A stretch of 22,371 nucleotides of DNA, from contig DATDUW010000026.1 in NCBI GenBank assembly GCA_035290185.1, positions 1-22,371 of the forward strand, written 5' to 3'. Positions 6,221 through 13,624 of the stretch are shown here, one piece after another. Positions within the stretch are counted from its first letter, which is position 1. Each line of letters starts with the position of its first letter. The position numbers were made by a program, and so were the translations under genes. The notes beneath the pieces were generated by a model. It ran no database searches. It was given only the letters and a program-made list of their open reading frames with translations, and was not told where the DNA came from. The stretch is from DATDUW01 sp035290185. Its GTDB lineage: Bacteria > Patescibacteriota > Patescibacteriia > UBA9934 > GWF2-40-263.

Positions 6221-7182
6221 TATCGTCCCCTTTTTTCAATGGTCGGATACAGGTCATATCCGTTGCGGACGTGGAAGAGGAGCGACTTCTCGATGAGGGC
6301 GTCCCCCTTCTTTGTCCAGGAATAGGTAAATCGCGGCAGAAACCACGGCTCCCTGGGGACAACGAGATATTCTCGTATGGTTTCCCAGGGCATCATGTTC
6401 TGTCGGAAAGCGAGTTCGCCACTGACGCGAGGAAGCAGCAACTCTGCACTTTCGAGTTTTCGATGCGTCCTGATCCGTGATTTCTGTCGGACCTCGGCTA
6501 TCCATACCGGAAAGATTTTTTTCTCCGCCAGAGCAGCGGACAAACTTTCCATTCGAAGAGGATCGTCAGGGCCGGCGTGAATGAAGTGAATCACCGCGCT
6601 CCCTCTTACAAGGAGGGCAACGTGGGAATTGATGTCTGGCCCCTCGGTCTTTATTTTTTCCCAGTATCGCGTTTCCTCCCAGAGGAGACCAAGGACATAA
6701 ACTTTATCCGGATCAAAGGGGAACCGCTGGATCACGTCTAACAGTTCTGTCTTTTTTTCCGGAGTCAATCGTCCATTTTTGTATTCCTCCGTTCGATCCC
6801 AAACAGTGAGGAGTTTACGACTATTCGACACGTGAGTCCTGGAAATTCGATAGGACCGAAGTTGCCAGGCACTGGTTTGAACCAGTCGGACACCCGTGAA
6901 CAAGTTCGTATACTTAACCACGGTGGCAGCACACAGGTCGTTGTCGTACTCCCACCACGGGAGGACGCGGGGAAGTTTGTTGGTGCGGATGACATGATTG
7001 AGAAGCGCGGATCGCTCCTCTAACGTCATTCTGTCGGCCTTTTTCCAAAATCGTTTTTCTTCGATTTTGGCTTTTTCCGCTGTTGCCGGATAGGTGTGGC
7101 ACACCCACCCAAAAAATAAGGAAAGACCAACCAATAGACCCGCGCAGAGAATCCGCACGAGCCGTTTTCTTGTGCGTCTCAT
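6220..7182 (-). CDS. membrane-anchored papain-fold (NlpC/P60-like) putative cysteine peptidase
   Basis: After a very basic N-terminus (MRRTRKRLVR) comes one membrane segment at residues 11-28 and a 290-residue outer part. NDLCAATVVKY (Cys84) and INSHVALLVRG (His187), with VIHFIHAG (His199, His202) just after, resemble the Cys-His-polar order of NlpC/P60 enzymes. The about 100-residue gap between Cys and His is longer than usual. The start has a clear GGGAGG seven bases upstream. It is the first gene of a cluster with the CHAP enzyme and a tiny membrane protein. I assign the fold with moderate certainty from motif order and context; the substrate is unknown. Confidence 0.6.
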   Translation of the reverse strand: MRRTRKRLVRILCAGLLVGLSLFFGWVCHTYPATAEKAKIEEKRFWKKADRMTLEERSALLNHVIRTNKLPRVLPWWEYDNDLCAATVVKYTNLFTGVRLVQTSAWQLRSYRISRTHVSNSRKLLTVWDRTEEYKNGRLTPEKKTELLDVIQRFPFDPDKVYVLGLLWEETRYWEKIKTEGPDINSHVALLVRGSAVIHFIHAGPDDPLRMESLSAALAEKKIFPVWIAEVRQKSRIRTHRKLESAELLLPRVSGELAFRQNMMPWETIREYLVVPREPWFLPRFTYSWTKKGDALIEKSLLFHVRNGYDLYPTIEKRGR

Positions 7183-7263
7183 GACAGATCCTCCCTAAAT
7201 TTCGTTCAATTTTTAAAGGGCAACGGCGTACCTTCGCAGAAAAAATGTAAAAAGTCAATAGTT

Positions 7264-8514
7264 TTAGACACCTTTTTTCTTTTTTGAAAAAATCAGGATT
7301 TCACGTCCAATGTGCTGATCCGGACGGGCATAAAAAAGGCCGCCAGAGAAGGATAGGGGTGACAAGGTTGGTGGAATGGAAGAGGGAAGAAGGCGGATTG
7401 GACAGAAGCCAAGACGTGCCCAGTCAACGGGGACACAAAGAGGATCGTGACCATTTTGCCTTTGAAAGGCAGGGGAGGCGAGAACAAGCCTGCCGCCGGG
7501 TCTTAGGATACCGGAGAGAGAACGGAACGAGGTTGTGTAGAGAGAGGTGAGCTCCCTGATGACATTTCGGATTTTTATCTCTGATTCGTGCCCGGTGAGC
7601 GAGGGACCCAGATAGGGTTCTGTGACAATGGCATCAACCGGTTTACGCAAGCGTCTGGGCAGATCTTCGGCTTGACTTGTAAAAAGTTGGATGGAAGGGC
7701 GAATAGAAGGAAATGGTTTTGTCAGCCAATCCATGTTTGTTCGGGTGTCTGCAATGGCTTTTTCAGAGGTATCACTCCCAAGGAGATTGTGAATCCCCAG
7801 GAGAGCCGCTTCCATGAGAACGGTTCCGGATCCGCAGAAAGGATCAAGAAGCGTTCCTTTTTTTTGAAGCCCGCTGAGGTTGACCATAAGGTGTGCCAGC
7901 TTGGGCGGAAGCATGCCGGATTTGGCATCGCGTGCCGGCCGTCCGTAGTCGCGCTGTGACCACGCCTGGAAATCCTGAACGGCTTGCGTACGACCGAGGT
8001 AGAGACCATTTTTGGCAGCAATCAGAACGACCTCTCCACCGGTTTCAAGCAGATGATTCGTCCACACGACCACGCTCGAGAGCGCGCGCTCCCTGGCCTC
8101 CACAAACCGCACGGGACGCCCTTCTTTTCGCAACCGTTTTTTGATTTCTAATCCGAGTTTGAGTCGTTCGCGTGCGAGTTGTTTGGCGAGGGTCGGGTTT
8201 TCAAGATCATAGACGCTGATGCCAAAAGAGAGTTTGGATTGCGATGGATTTTCTTTCTTTTCACAAGAACTCAATCCATCTGCAATTTGATCTGCCACCT
8301 CGTTAAGATTCCATTTTGAAATTTTTTCCGTTACGGTTCCAATTTTAATAACGCCAGCCAATCGTTCTTGGAGGATTTCTGCAGATTCGGAAACTCCGTC
8401 CAGAATCAGAACCTCGGAAGAAGAACGAGAAAAATCCAAACCAGGACCGAGGACCGCAGCAATTTCTGCGATCGAAAGCGTGGGGTGGGTACCAAGGACA
8501 AAAAAGGAAGTCAT
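7264..8514 (-). CDS. TRM11/TrmG10-like SAM-dependent RNA methyltransferase
   Basis: The 416-residue protein starts with a ferredoxin-like/THUMP-type RNA-binding part (residues 1-180; ISVYDLENPTLAKQLA...RFVEARERALSSVVV). A Rossmann methyltransferase follows. LLDPFCGSGTVLMEAALLG (224-240) is the SAM-binding motif I. GSDTS (246-250) is the acidic loop. TEPYLGP (299-304) stands at the N/D-P-P-Y catalytic position of N2-guanine and N6-adenine methyltransferases, here with E-P-Y as in the Trm11/TrmG10 group. The likely role is base methylation of tRNA (G10 in archaeal relatives); the exact target is inferred only. The gene has an extended -10 element directly upstream and probably a leaderless mRNA. 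Confidence 0.8.
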   Translation of the reverse strand: MTSFFVLGTHPTLSIAEIAAVLGPGLDFSRSSSEVLILDGVSESAEILQERLAGVIKIGTVTEKISKWNLNEVADQIADGLSSCEKKENPSQSKLSFGISVYDLENPTLAKQLARERLKLGLEIKKRLRKEGRPVRFVEARERALSSVVVWTNHLLETGGEVVLIAAKNGLYLGRTQAVQDFQAWSQRDYGRPARDAKSGMLPPKLAHLMVNLSGLQKKGTLLDPFCGSGTVLMEAALLGIHNLLGSDTSEKAIADTRTNMDWLTKPFPSIRPSIQLFTSQAEDLPRRLRKPVDAIVTEPYLGPSLTGHESEIKIRNVIRELTSLYTTSFRSLSGILRPGGRLVLASPAFQRQNGHDPLCVPVDWARLGFCPIRLLPSSIPPTLSPLSFSGGLFYARPDQHIGREILIFSKKKKGV

Positions 8515-8526
8515 AGAATCAAGAGT

Positions 8527-8535
8527 ATTGTATCA
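8527..8535 (-). promoter_or_regulatory. extended -10 promoter of the TRM11-like gene
   Basis: TGATACAAT on the minus strand matches the TGn-TATAAT pattern. It lies 12 bp from the ATG at 8514, so the leader is about 5 nt. The -35 is poor, as is usual for extended -10 promoters. Confidence 0.5.
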
Positions 8536-8548
8536 ATCCGATTCTTTT

Positions 8549-8588
8549 TTAGAAATAAAGAGCCGCCCGACGCAGAGGGGTGGGCGGC
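8549..8588 (-). terminator. terminator after the 84-residue protein gene
   Basis: On the minus strand GCCGCCC (8588-8582) pairs with GGGCGGC (8568-8562), followed by TCTTTATTTCT. The T-run is interrupted, so strength is moderate. Confidence 0.6.
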
Positions 8589-8614
8589 GATGCTGTAAGG
8601 GGATAAGTGGGGTT

Positions 8615-8869
8615 TTATCTGAGAAGGTGGCCCCCGATCTTTTTTCCAAGGCGGTTCGTTCGGCTGGTGATGACCCACTCGATCCCAGTGGGTGTTTGGC
8701 CTTTTACCTGTTCGATATTCTGTGTCACATAGTTTTTGTCCTCGCCGAGATCGACCCCCTCATTCAGAGAATCAAGGAGTTCATCGAGTTTTTTTTGGAT
8801 GGAGTACCTTCCATCCATGGTCGTAGAGAGGAACTTTTGAAGTTGTTCGATTTTCTCTCTGAAATCCAT
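8615..8869 (-). CDS. small helical protein of unknown function, 84 aa
   Basis: The ATG at 8869 follows a strong GAGGAGG eight bases upstream, one of the best ribosome binding sites in the window. The protein is charged and mostly helical (MDFREKIEQLQKFLSTT, KKLDELLDSLNEGVDLGED), has no Cys and no membrane segment, and ends with a basic tail (TNRLGKKIGGHLLR). A terminator follows about 25 nt downstream, so it is its own transcription unit. It is divergent from the rpsF operon. I do not recognise a family. Confidence 0.75.
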   Translation of the reverse strand: MDFREKIEQLQKFLSTTMDGRYSIQKKLDELLDSLNEGVDLGEDKNYVTQNIEQVKGQTPTGIEWVITSRTNRLGKKIGGHLLR

Positions 8870-8939
8870 TTTTAGACCTCCTCAAGAGCTTGGAGAATTC
8901 AAAAAGTGACTCATTATTTTTTCCCATTTTTTCCGCCCC

Positions 8940-8968
8940 TTGTCAATCCCAGGCAAACCGGATAGGAT
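8940..8968 (+). promoter_or_regulatory. promoter of the rpsF-ssb-rpsR operon
   Basis: A -35 TTGTCA (8940-8945), a 17-bp spacer and a -10 TAGGAT (8963-8968). The same bases read on the other strand contain a perfect TTGACA (8946-8941) facing the small helical protein gene, though no good -10 follows it there. Confidence 0.6.
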
Positions 8969-8974
8969 GCTCTC

Positions 8975-9043
8975 TATTAATTCATAACCGCCCATAATCC
9001 GGCTTTTTGGCTGGATTCCCCGGCCTGAAGACCGGGGCGAGAT
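8975..9043 (+). promoter_or_regulatory. structured leader of the rpsF mRNA, possible S6:S18 autoregulatory site
   Basis: Two adjacent hairpins fill the leader: 8996-9003/9010-9017 (8 bp, one G-U) and CCCCGG/CCGGGG at 9018-9023/9032-9037. The second covers the purine-rich stretch GGGGCGAG that would serve as ribosome binding site. In many bacteria the S6:S18 complex represses its own mRNA through a CCG-containing leader hairpin. The position fits that, but I cannot confirm the consensus. Confidence 0.4.
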
Positions 9044-9595
9044 ATGATGTACGAACTCCTTTTTATCGTTCCGACGCGGTACACGGATACCGAAGTCGCA
9101 GATATTCAGAAGAAGGTTACCGAGCTCATTGTTAAGTTCGATGGGAAGATTGTGCGCGAGGAAAACCTCGGGCGCATCAAGCTCGCCTACCCCATCAAGC
9201 AGTCTCATCACGGATCGTACCTTCTGGCCTTTTTTGAGGCTCCGCCTGCTTCCGTCAAGCTTCTTGAAGATCAGTTGCGGCTGACCGACGAGGTACTGCG
9301 ACATCTGTTGCTTGTGGCAGAACCGGATGCGGAAAAGCGACCAGTGAAGCTCGAAGCCTATGTGGCGCCGCTTTCCGAAGAAGCCGAAGGGTCGCGTACG
9401 GGAACACGCGGACGGCGCGAACGCGACGGAGGACGGGTTTCCAGCTCTCCTGCTATTTCCGATCCCACACAGGTTTCGTCCGTTGCCACTTCCGAGGCCG
9501 AAATTCCTATGAAGAAGGAAAAGGAAATGAGCATGGAAGAAATCGATAAGAAGCTCGATGAGATCCTTGAGGAGGACGTAACGGACAAAACGTAG
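9044..9595 (+). CDS. rpsF: 30S ribosomal protein bS6
   Basis: Residues 1-105 match bS6: MMYELLFIVPTRYTDTEV, then KIVREENLGRIKLAYPIK, HHGSYLLAFFEAP, and LEDQLRLTDEVLRHLLL. bS6 binds uS18 and 16S rRNA helices on the 30S platform. At 183 residues it is longer than most bacterial bS6 (about 95-130). The extra part (about 115-183) is a low-complexity region (basic TGTRGRRERDGG, then Ser/Thr-rich) and ends in an acidic-basic helix (MKKEKEMSMEEIDKKLDEILEED). ATG codons at 9044 and 9047 are both possible starts. It heads the operon rpsF-ssb-rpsR. Confidence 0.95.
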   Translation: MMYELLFIVPTRYTDTEVADIQKKVTELIVKFDGKIVREENLGRIKLAYPIKQSHHGSYLLAFFEAPPASVKLLEDQLRLTDEVLRHLLLVAEPDAEKRPVKLEAYVAPLSEEAEGSRTGTRGRRERDGGRVSSSPAISDPTQVSSVATSEAEIPMKKEKEMSMEEIDKKLDEILEEDVTDKT

Positions 9596-9629
9596 ATTTT
9601 TTCAAAGAAATTTGTTTTGAGCCATCTGT

Positions 9630-10133
9630 ATGTACACGTTAAACCGCGCAACCATTCTTGGAAATGTGACTCGAGATCCCGAAACACGTCAGGTGGCTTC
9701 GGGCCAGACCGTGTGCACGTTCGGCGTGGCCACCAATCGGTCTTGGACCGACCCCACGGGTCAGAAGCAAGAGCAGACGGAGTTTCATAATGTGGTAGCC
9801 TGGGGAAAACTTGCGGAGATCTGCGGTCAATTTTTGGCCAAAGGGCGCAAACTGTACGTGGAGGGACGTTTGCAAACCCGCGATTGGGAAGGTCAGGACG
9901 GCATTCGTCGGTTTCGTACCGAAATTATTGCCGAGAACGTTATTCTTTTTGACCGCACACCGACCGGAAGCGGAGGAGAAGGCTCGGGATATGCCACGCG
10001 ATACACCACTTCCCCAGCCGCTCCCAAGTCGACCTCTCCATCAACAGCTTCATCGATGCCAGTTGACGGTTCGGCTCCAGCCGCTGCCGCGGATGGCGAG
10101 GAAGAGATCCGGGTGGAAGAGATTCCCTTTTAA
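9630..10133 (+). CDS. ssb: single-stranded DNA-binding protein
   Basis: Residues 1-112 form the OB fold of bacterial SSB: LNRATILGNVTRDPETR, FGVATNRSW, EFHNVVAWGKLAEICGQFLAKGRKLYVEGRLQTR and FRTEIIAENVILFD. A Ser/Ala/Pro-rich linker (about 113-155) leads to an acidic tip ending EIPF, the usual partner-binding tail (often DDDIPF). It coats single-stranded DNA in replication and repair. It sits between rpsF and rpsR as in most bacteria. The length (167) is typical. The Shine-Dalgarno is weak. Confidence 0.96.
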   Translation: MYTLNRATILGNVTRDPETRQVASGQTVCTFGVATNRSWTDPTGQKQEQTEFHNVVAWGKLAEICGQFLAKGRKLYVEGRLQTRDWEGQDGIRRFRTEIIAENVILFDRTPTGSGGEGSGYATRYTTSPAAPKSTSPSTASSMPVDGSAPAAAADGEEEIRVEEIPF

Positions 10134-10150
10134 TCTGGACAGGTTTTTTT

Positions 10151-10378
10151 ATGAAGAAGGATCGAAAAGAACAAAAACAGCGCCCTTGCTACTTTTGTGT
10201 GCGCAAGGACGAAGCCATTGATTACAAGCGCACCAATCTCCTGCGGCGCTATACATCTTCGTTTGCAAAAATTGTTCCGCGCAAGCGTAGTGGGGTGTGT
10301 GCTGCGCATCAACGGAGGCTTTCGCTCGCGATCAAGCGGGCGCGTGTGATGGCCCTGCTTCCGTTTGTCCAACGATAA
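10151..10378 (+). CDS. rpsR: 30S ribosomal protein bS18
   Basis: The 75 residues match bS18: IDYKRTNLLRRYTSSFAKIVPRKRSGVCAAHQRRLSLAIKRARVMALLPF. CYFC near the N-terminus and the later C-x2-H pair look like the zinc-binding form of S18. It pairs with bS6 on the 30S platform. No rplI follows, unlike the common rpsF-ssb-rpsR-rplI order; a strong hairpin follows instead. Confidence 0.96.
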   Translation: MKKDRKEQKQRPCYFCVRKDEAIDYKRTNLLRRYTSSFAKIVPRKRSGVCAAHQRRLSLAIKRARVMALLPFVQR

Positions 10379-10399
10379 TCAGCGCGTGAAATAGATGAA

Positions 10400-10427
10400 A
10401 GAGGCGGGGGTTTCATCCCTCGCCTTT
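10400..10427 (+). terminator. hairpin between rpsR and epmA, likely terminator or attenuator
   Basis: AGGCGGGGG (10402-10410) pairs with CCCTCGCCT (10417-10425), with one G-U pair on the plus strand and two further outer pairs. It ends only five bases before the epmA start. The following T-run is short (TTTGCGT), so termination is probably partial. It could reduce expression of epmA-efp relative to the ribosomal genes. Confidence 0.5.
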
Positions 10428-10431
10428 GCGT

Positions 10432-11439
10432 ATGGTTTCCTCTGTCCAAAAAATGCTTCTTGAACGTCAGCAAATCAATGAGACGATTCGGTCCTTTTTC
10501 CGTTCACGGGGATATGTCGAAGTCGAGACGCCGATCGTTGTGCGTAGTCCTGGAATGGAATCGAATTTGGATCCGTTTGAGACGACTCTTTTGGACGAGA
10601 GAGGAAATATCTATCCAGCCGGGATCATTACGAGCCCAGAATATGCGATGAAAAAGCTACTGGGTTTTGGAATGGAACGGATTTTTACCCTTACGCACGT
10701 CTTGCGCAATCGCGAGCCCATGGACGCGACGCATAATGCGGAATTCACCATGTTGGAGTGGTACCAGCAAGGCGTTGAGTACCAGTTTGGCATGGATGAG
10801 ACAGAGGCGTTGGTCCGAGCGGTTGGAAAAGTTTTTGGAAAGGAATTTCCTTCGTTTGCCCGTTTAAGGATCCGTGATCTGGTATGGAAATACGGCCGCG
10901 TGGATTTGGATGAGGCTGGAGAACCGGAACTTCGGGAAGCCTGCCGGAAGAACGCCATCCACGACGATCCTTCGGATACGGAAAGCGATCTGTTCTACCG
11001 TCTTTTTTTGCACTTTGTCGAACCGGAAGTCGCTCAAGGACCTGCGTTCGTTTATGACTACCCCTTGTCCCAAGCTGCCCTTTCGTCTAAAACGCCGGAC
11101 GGCAAGTACGGACAGCGCTTTGAGCTTTATCTGGACGGTTTGGAACTCTGTAACGGTTTTACGGAACTAACGGACGCGGGAGAGCAACGGCGCCGATTTT
11201 TAGAAGAGGCACAGGAACGTGTTGGAAACGGGAAACGCGTCTTTCCGGTTGACGAAGCCTTCTTGCGTTTGTTACCATCCCTGCGGCAGCCGAGTTTCGG
11301 TAATGCGTTGGGGGTGGATCGTCTTCACTTGCTTGTTACCGACCGGAGGGAAATTGGTGATATTCTTCCATTTTCAGTCAAAAAATTGTTTTTTCCGGAG
11401 GATTCGCCGCCGCCTTTCTCCGGATCTCAAGCAGATTGA
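10432..11439 (+). CDS. epmA: elongation factor P--(R)-beta-lysine ligase (LysRS-like)
   Basis: A class II lysyl-tRNA synthetase catalytic core without the N-terminal anticodon-binding domain (335 residues against about 500 for LysRS), which is the hallmark of EpmA/GenX/PoxA. Visible motifs are RSFFRSRGYVEVETPIVV, SPEYAMKKLLGFGMERIF, motif 2 HVLRNREP...HNAEFTMLEWY and motif 3 FGNALGVDRLHLL. EpmA attaches (R)-beta-lysine to a Lys of EF-P to rescue ribosomes at polyproline. The efp gene starts 13 nt downstream and has the target Lys, which supports the assignment. I use the ATG at 10432; an in-frame TTG at 10426 has no advantage. There is no clear Shine-Dalgarno. EpmB, which makes beta-lysine, is not in the window. 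Confidence 0.9.
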   Translation: MVSSVQKMLLERQQINETIRSFFRSRGYVEVETPIVVRSPGMESNLDPFETTLLDERGNIYPAGIITSPEYAMKKLLGFGMERIFTLTHVLRNREPMDATHNAEFTMLEWYQQGVEYQFGMDETEALVRAVGKVFGKEFPSFARLRIRDLVWKYGRVDLDEAGEPELREACRKNAIHDDPSDTESDLFYRLFLHFVEPEVAQGPAFVYDYPLSQAALSSKTPDGKYGQRFELYLDGLELCNGFTELTDAGEQRRRFLEEAQERVGNGKRVFPVDEAFLRLLPSLRQPSFGNALGVDRLHLLVTDRREIGDILPFSVKKLFFPEDSPPPFSGSQAD

Positions 11440-11452
11440 TTAACCTTTTTTT

Positions 11453-12019
11453 ATGGCTTCTCCCAATGATATCAAGAAAGGAACGGTCGTCCGCTATGAG
11501 GGCGACCTGTGCGTCGTGATCTACTTTCAGCGCGTCAGCCCGGGGAAAGGGAGCTCTTTTGTGCGCACACGCATGAAAAATATCCGTTCCGGTAAGGTGG
11601 TCGAACAAAACTTCAAATCCGCCGAATCGCTTGAGTTTGAGGAAGTCCAATATAAAAAGATGCAGTACCTCTATCGCGACGAGCGGCTGTGCACGTTTAT
11701 GGACAACCAAACGTACGAACAGGTGCAGCTTGCCAATGATGACGTGGGTGATGACGTGAAATATCTCAAGGAAGGGATGGAGGTGATGATCATCATGCAT
11801 GGCGAAACGCCGTTGACTATTGAACTCCCTAAGAAAGTTCCGTATAAAGTCGTCTCCGCCCCCCCGGCCGTGAAGGGTGATTCGGCTTCGGGAAATGTTA
11901 CGAAAGAGGTGAGACTCGATAACGGGCTTACGGTTCGTGCTCCGATCTTCGTCCGGGAGGGCGACGTCATCGTCGTGAACACAGACACAGGCGAATATTC
12001 AGAACGAGTGAGCGAATAA
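11453..12019 (+). CDS. efp: translation elongation factor P
   Basis: Three-domain EF-P of normal length (188 residues). Domain I (KOW-like) carries RVSPGKGSSFVRTRMKNI, with Lys32 at the tip of the loop, equivalent to the beta-lysylated Lys34 of E. coli. Domains II and III follow (YLYRDERLCTFMDNQTYEQ; GLTVRAPIFVREGDVIVVNTD). It binds between the P and E sites and helps peptide-bond formation at proline runs. Start ATG 11453 has no Shine-Dalgarno (a T-run precedes it), so expression may depend on coupling to epmA 13 nt upstream. Confidence 0.97.
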   Translation: MASPNDIKKGTVVRYEGDLCVVIYFQRVSPGKGSSFVRTRMKNIRSGKVVEQNFKSAESLEFEEVQYKKMQYLYRDERLCTFMDNQTYEQVQLANDDVGDDVKYLKEGMEVMIIMHGETPLTIELPKKVPYKVVSAPPAVKGDSASGNVTKEVRLDNGLTVRAPIFVREGDVIVVNTDTGEYSERVSE

Positions 12020-12030
12020 GGCGACAAAAG

Positions 12031-12065
12031 AAAAAACGCGTCGGAGAAGTTCCGGTGCGTTTTTC
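12031..12065 (+). terminator. rho-independent terminator after efp
   Basis: AAAAACGCGTCGG (12032-12044) pairs over 13 positions with CCGGTGCGTTTTT (12052-12064), including two G-U pairs that form only on the plus strand, and ends in a T-run. It belongs to the epmA-efp mRNA. Confidence 0.85.
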
Positions 12066-12068
12066 TGT

Positions 12069-13283
12069 TTAAGCGAGAAGATTTTTTAAATCGTATGAAG
12101 GGTCTTTCAATTCTTTTTTTCTTTGGATTTCGATCCTTCGATCAATAAAGCCGGTTATCGGCATCCGATCCGTGTTTCGATTAAGGAGGGCCGCACCAAC
12201 GAGGTGATTTCTCTTGAGGAAGAGATAGCCAAGCCCTCCTTCTTCGACGCTGCCGCGGAGGATCGTTTCATCGGCATGCCGTCGGTCCGTGTCGCCAATG
12301 AAAATAATTTCGATTCCGAACAGGTTTGATGCGTAGGAAGTCACGAGGCGGTACGGGGTTCGCTCTCCGGCCAGGGTCTTGGCAACGACGCGTCCTTGCA
12401 TGGTTGCGTTCATCCAGTTGGCAGCACGGCGGTGCGTTCCGGAAAAAAGATCGAAGTATTCCGTCCCGTCTCCAGCCGCATAAATATCCGGAAGATTTGT
12501 TTCAAGAAATTCGTTTGTTTTGGTACCACATCCGGTTTCGATCCCCGCTTCGTGTAGCCAGGAGAGATCCGGTTTCACCCCAACACCCACTCCCAGAATT
12601 GAACAAGGAACGTTTTTCGCTCCCGTCTCGCAAATTTCTATTTCATCATCGCCTTGCAGACCAAGAAACGGGGCGTTCGGGATCACAGGTATTCCTTGTG
12701 TTTCCAGTGTTTTGTTGATCCATGTTCCGGCTGGCTCATCTAGGACCTTGGACCAGAACCAGGATCCGCGGAAGGCGATTGTCGTCGGAAGATGAAAATG
12801 GGAAAAAATATCAAGGTATTCGGCCGCAATGAAACCACTTCCGTAAACAGCGGCCACAGCGGTTTTTGTACGTTCGGAAAGGAGCTGTCGCAGGTGGTCG
12901 GCGTCGTCGAGGGTGCGCAGATAGGAAACGCCGCGCAAGTCGTCCGGGAGTGTTTTTGGTTCGCCTCCAGAGGCAAGGAGCAGTTTATCGTAGGGAAGTT
13001 CTCTCCCGTCAGAAAGAGCAACAAAGTGGTTTTTTGCATCGAGGGCTTCCGCGCGAAGGCCTGGAAGCCATTCGATCCGCTGGGTGGCGTACCACGCTTC
13101 TTTTTTCAGAAAAAGCCGTTCTCGTGGAATGAGGGCCTTCACATAATCCGAAAGCAACACTCGGGAATAGAGCGGGTGTTGTTCTTCACTAATCAAGACA
13201 ATTTCATCTTTGGGCCGGAGGATGCGCAGCGCCTCCGCGCAGCTCGTTCCGGCCATGCCCCCGCCGACAATGACATGACGCAT
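12069..13283 (-). CDS. FAD-dependent NAD(P)H-ferredoxin/rubredoxin reductase-like oxidoreductase
   Basis: Pyridine nucleotide-disulfide oxidoreductase fold, 404 residues. The first Rossmann motif is HVIVGGGMAGTSCAEAL (3-19, FAD). The second is VYGSGFIAAEYL (147-157, with Gly148, Gly150 and Glu155; NAD(H)). The second FAD motif is LPDIYAAGD (265-271). The layout and the C-terminal region (GRVVAKTLAGE...FGIEIIFIGD) resemble rubredoxin and ferredoxin reductases and the N-terminal part of NADH nitrite reductase. The start follows AAGG, and the ferredoxin gene ends 6 nt upstream, so the pair probably works as NAD(P)H to reductase to ferredoxin, supplying electrons to the iron-sulfur assembly genes upstream. 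The partner preference (NADH or NADPH) is not visible. Confidence 0.85.
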   Translation of the reverse strand: MRHVIVGGGMAGTSCAEALRILRPKDEIVLISEEQHPLYSRVLLSDYVKALIPRERLFLKKEAWYATQRIEWLPGLRAEALDAKNHFVALSDGRELPYDKLLLASGGEPKTLPDDLRGVSYLRTLDDADHLRQLLSERTKTAVAAVYGSGFIAAEYLDIFSHFHLPTTIAFRGSWFWSKVLDEPAGTWINKTLETQGIPVIPNAPFLGLQGDDEIEICETGAKNVPCSILGVGVGVKPDLSWLHEAGIETGCGTKTNEFLETNLPDIYAAGDGTEYFDLFSGTHRRAANWMNATMQGRVVAKTLAGERTPYRLVTSYASNLFGIEIIFIGDTDRRHADETILRGSVEEGGLGYLFLKRNHLVGAALLNRNTDRMPITGFIDRRIEIQRKKELKDPSYDLKNLLA

Positions 13284-13289
13284 AAGACC

Positions 13290-13559
13290 TTAAATTTCCG
13301 GAAAAATCTGGAAGCCATTTTCATCGTACAAAAAGATAGCAAGCGTGGGGCAGGACTGGGCGCTTAGAATAATGTTTTCTTTTTCTTCTTCCGTTACGTT
13401 TACAACGCGTTCGTATGTCCGTTTTTCCGGTTCCATTCCGTGGTCGAGGACGACCGCTTTATTTTCGTCGTCGAGTTGAAAGGTTTCCGGGGCGACGGTG
13501 ACGCAGGCTGCCGCGCCAATACAGAGGTCGGGATCAACTTTAATGCGCAGTTTTGGCAT
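13290..13559 (-). CDS. ferredoxin with three cluster cysteines ([3Fe-4S]-like)
   Basis: An 89-residue ferredoxin. DPDLCIGAAACVTVAPETF has Cys13 and Cys19 with Ala16 where the second Cys of a CxxCxxC motif would be, and SAQSCPTLAI gives Cys70. Three ligands and no fourth is the pattern of [3Fe-4S] or three-Cys [4Fe-4S] ferredoxins that serve P450 systems. It is the immediate upstream neighbour (6 nt) of its likely reductase. About 65 nt separate it from nifU, so it may be part of one long iron-sulfur operon. No Shine-Dalgarno is visible before the ATG. The middle section (DDENKAVVLDHGMEPEKRTYERVV) is slightly longer than usual. Confidence 0.85.
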   Translation of the reverse strand: MPKLRIKVDPDLCIGAAACVTVAPETFQLDDENKAVVLDHGMEPEKRTYERVVNVTEEEKENIILSAQSCPTLAIFLYDENGFQIFPEI

Positions 13560-13624
13560 AAAAAATTGGGAGAAAGGTTTGAAAGGGAAGAAAGGGGGGA
13601 ATTGGCAAGAAAGACGCGAATAGC

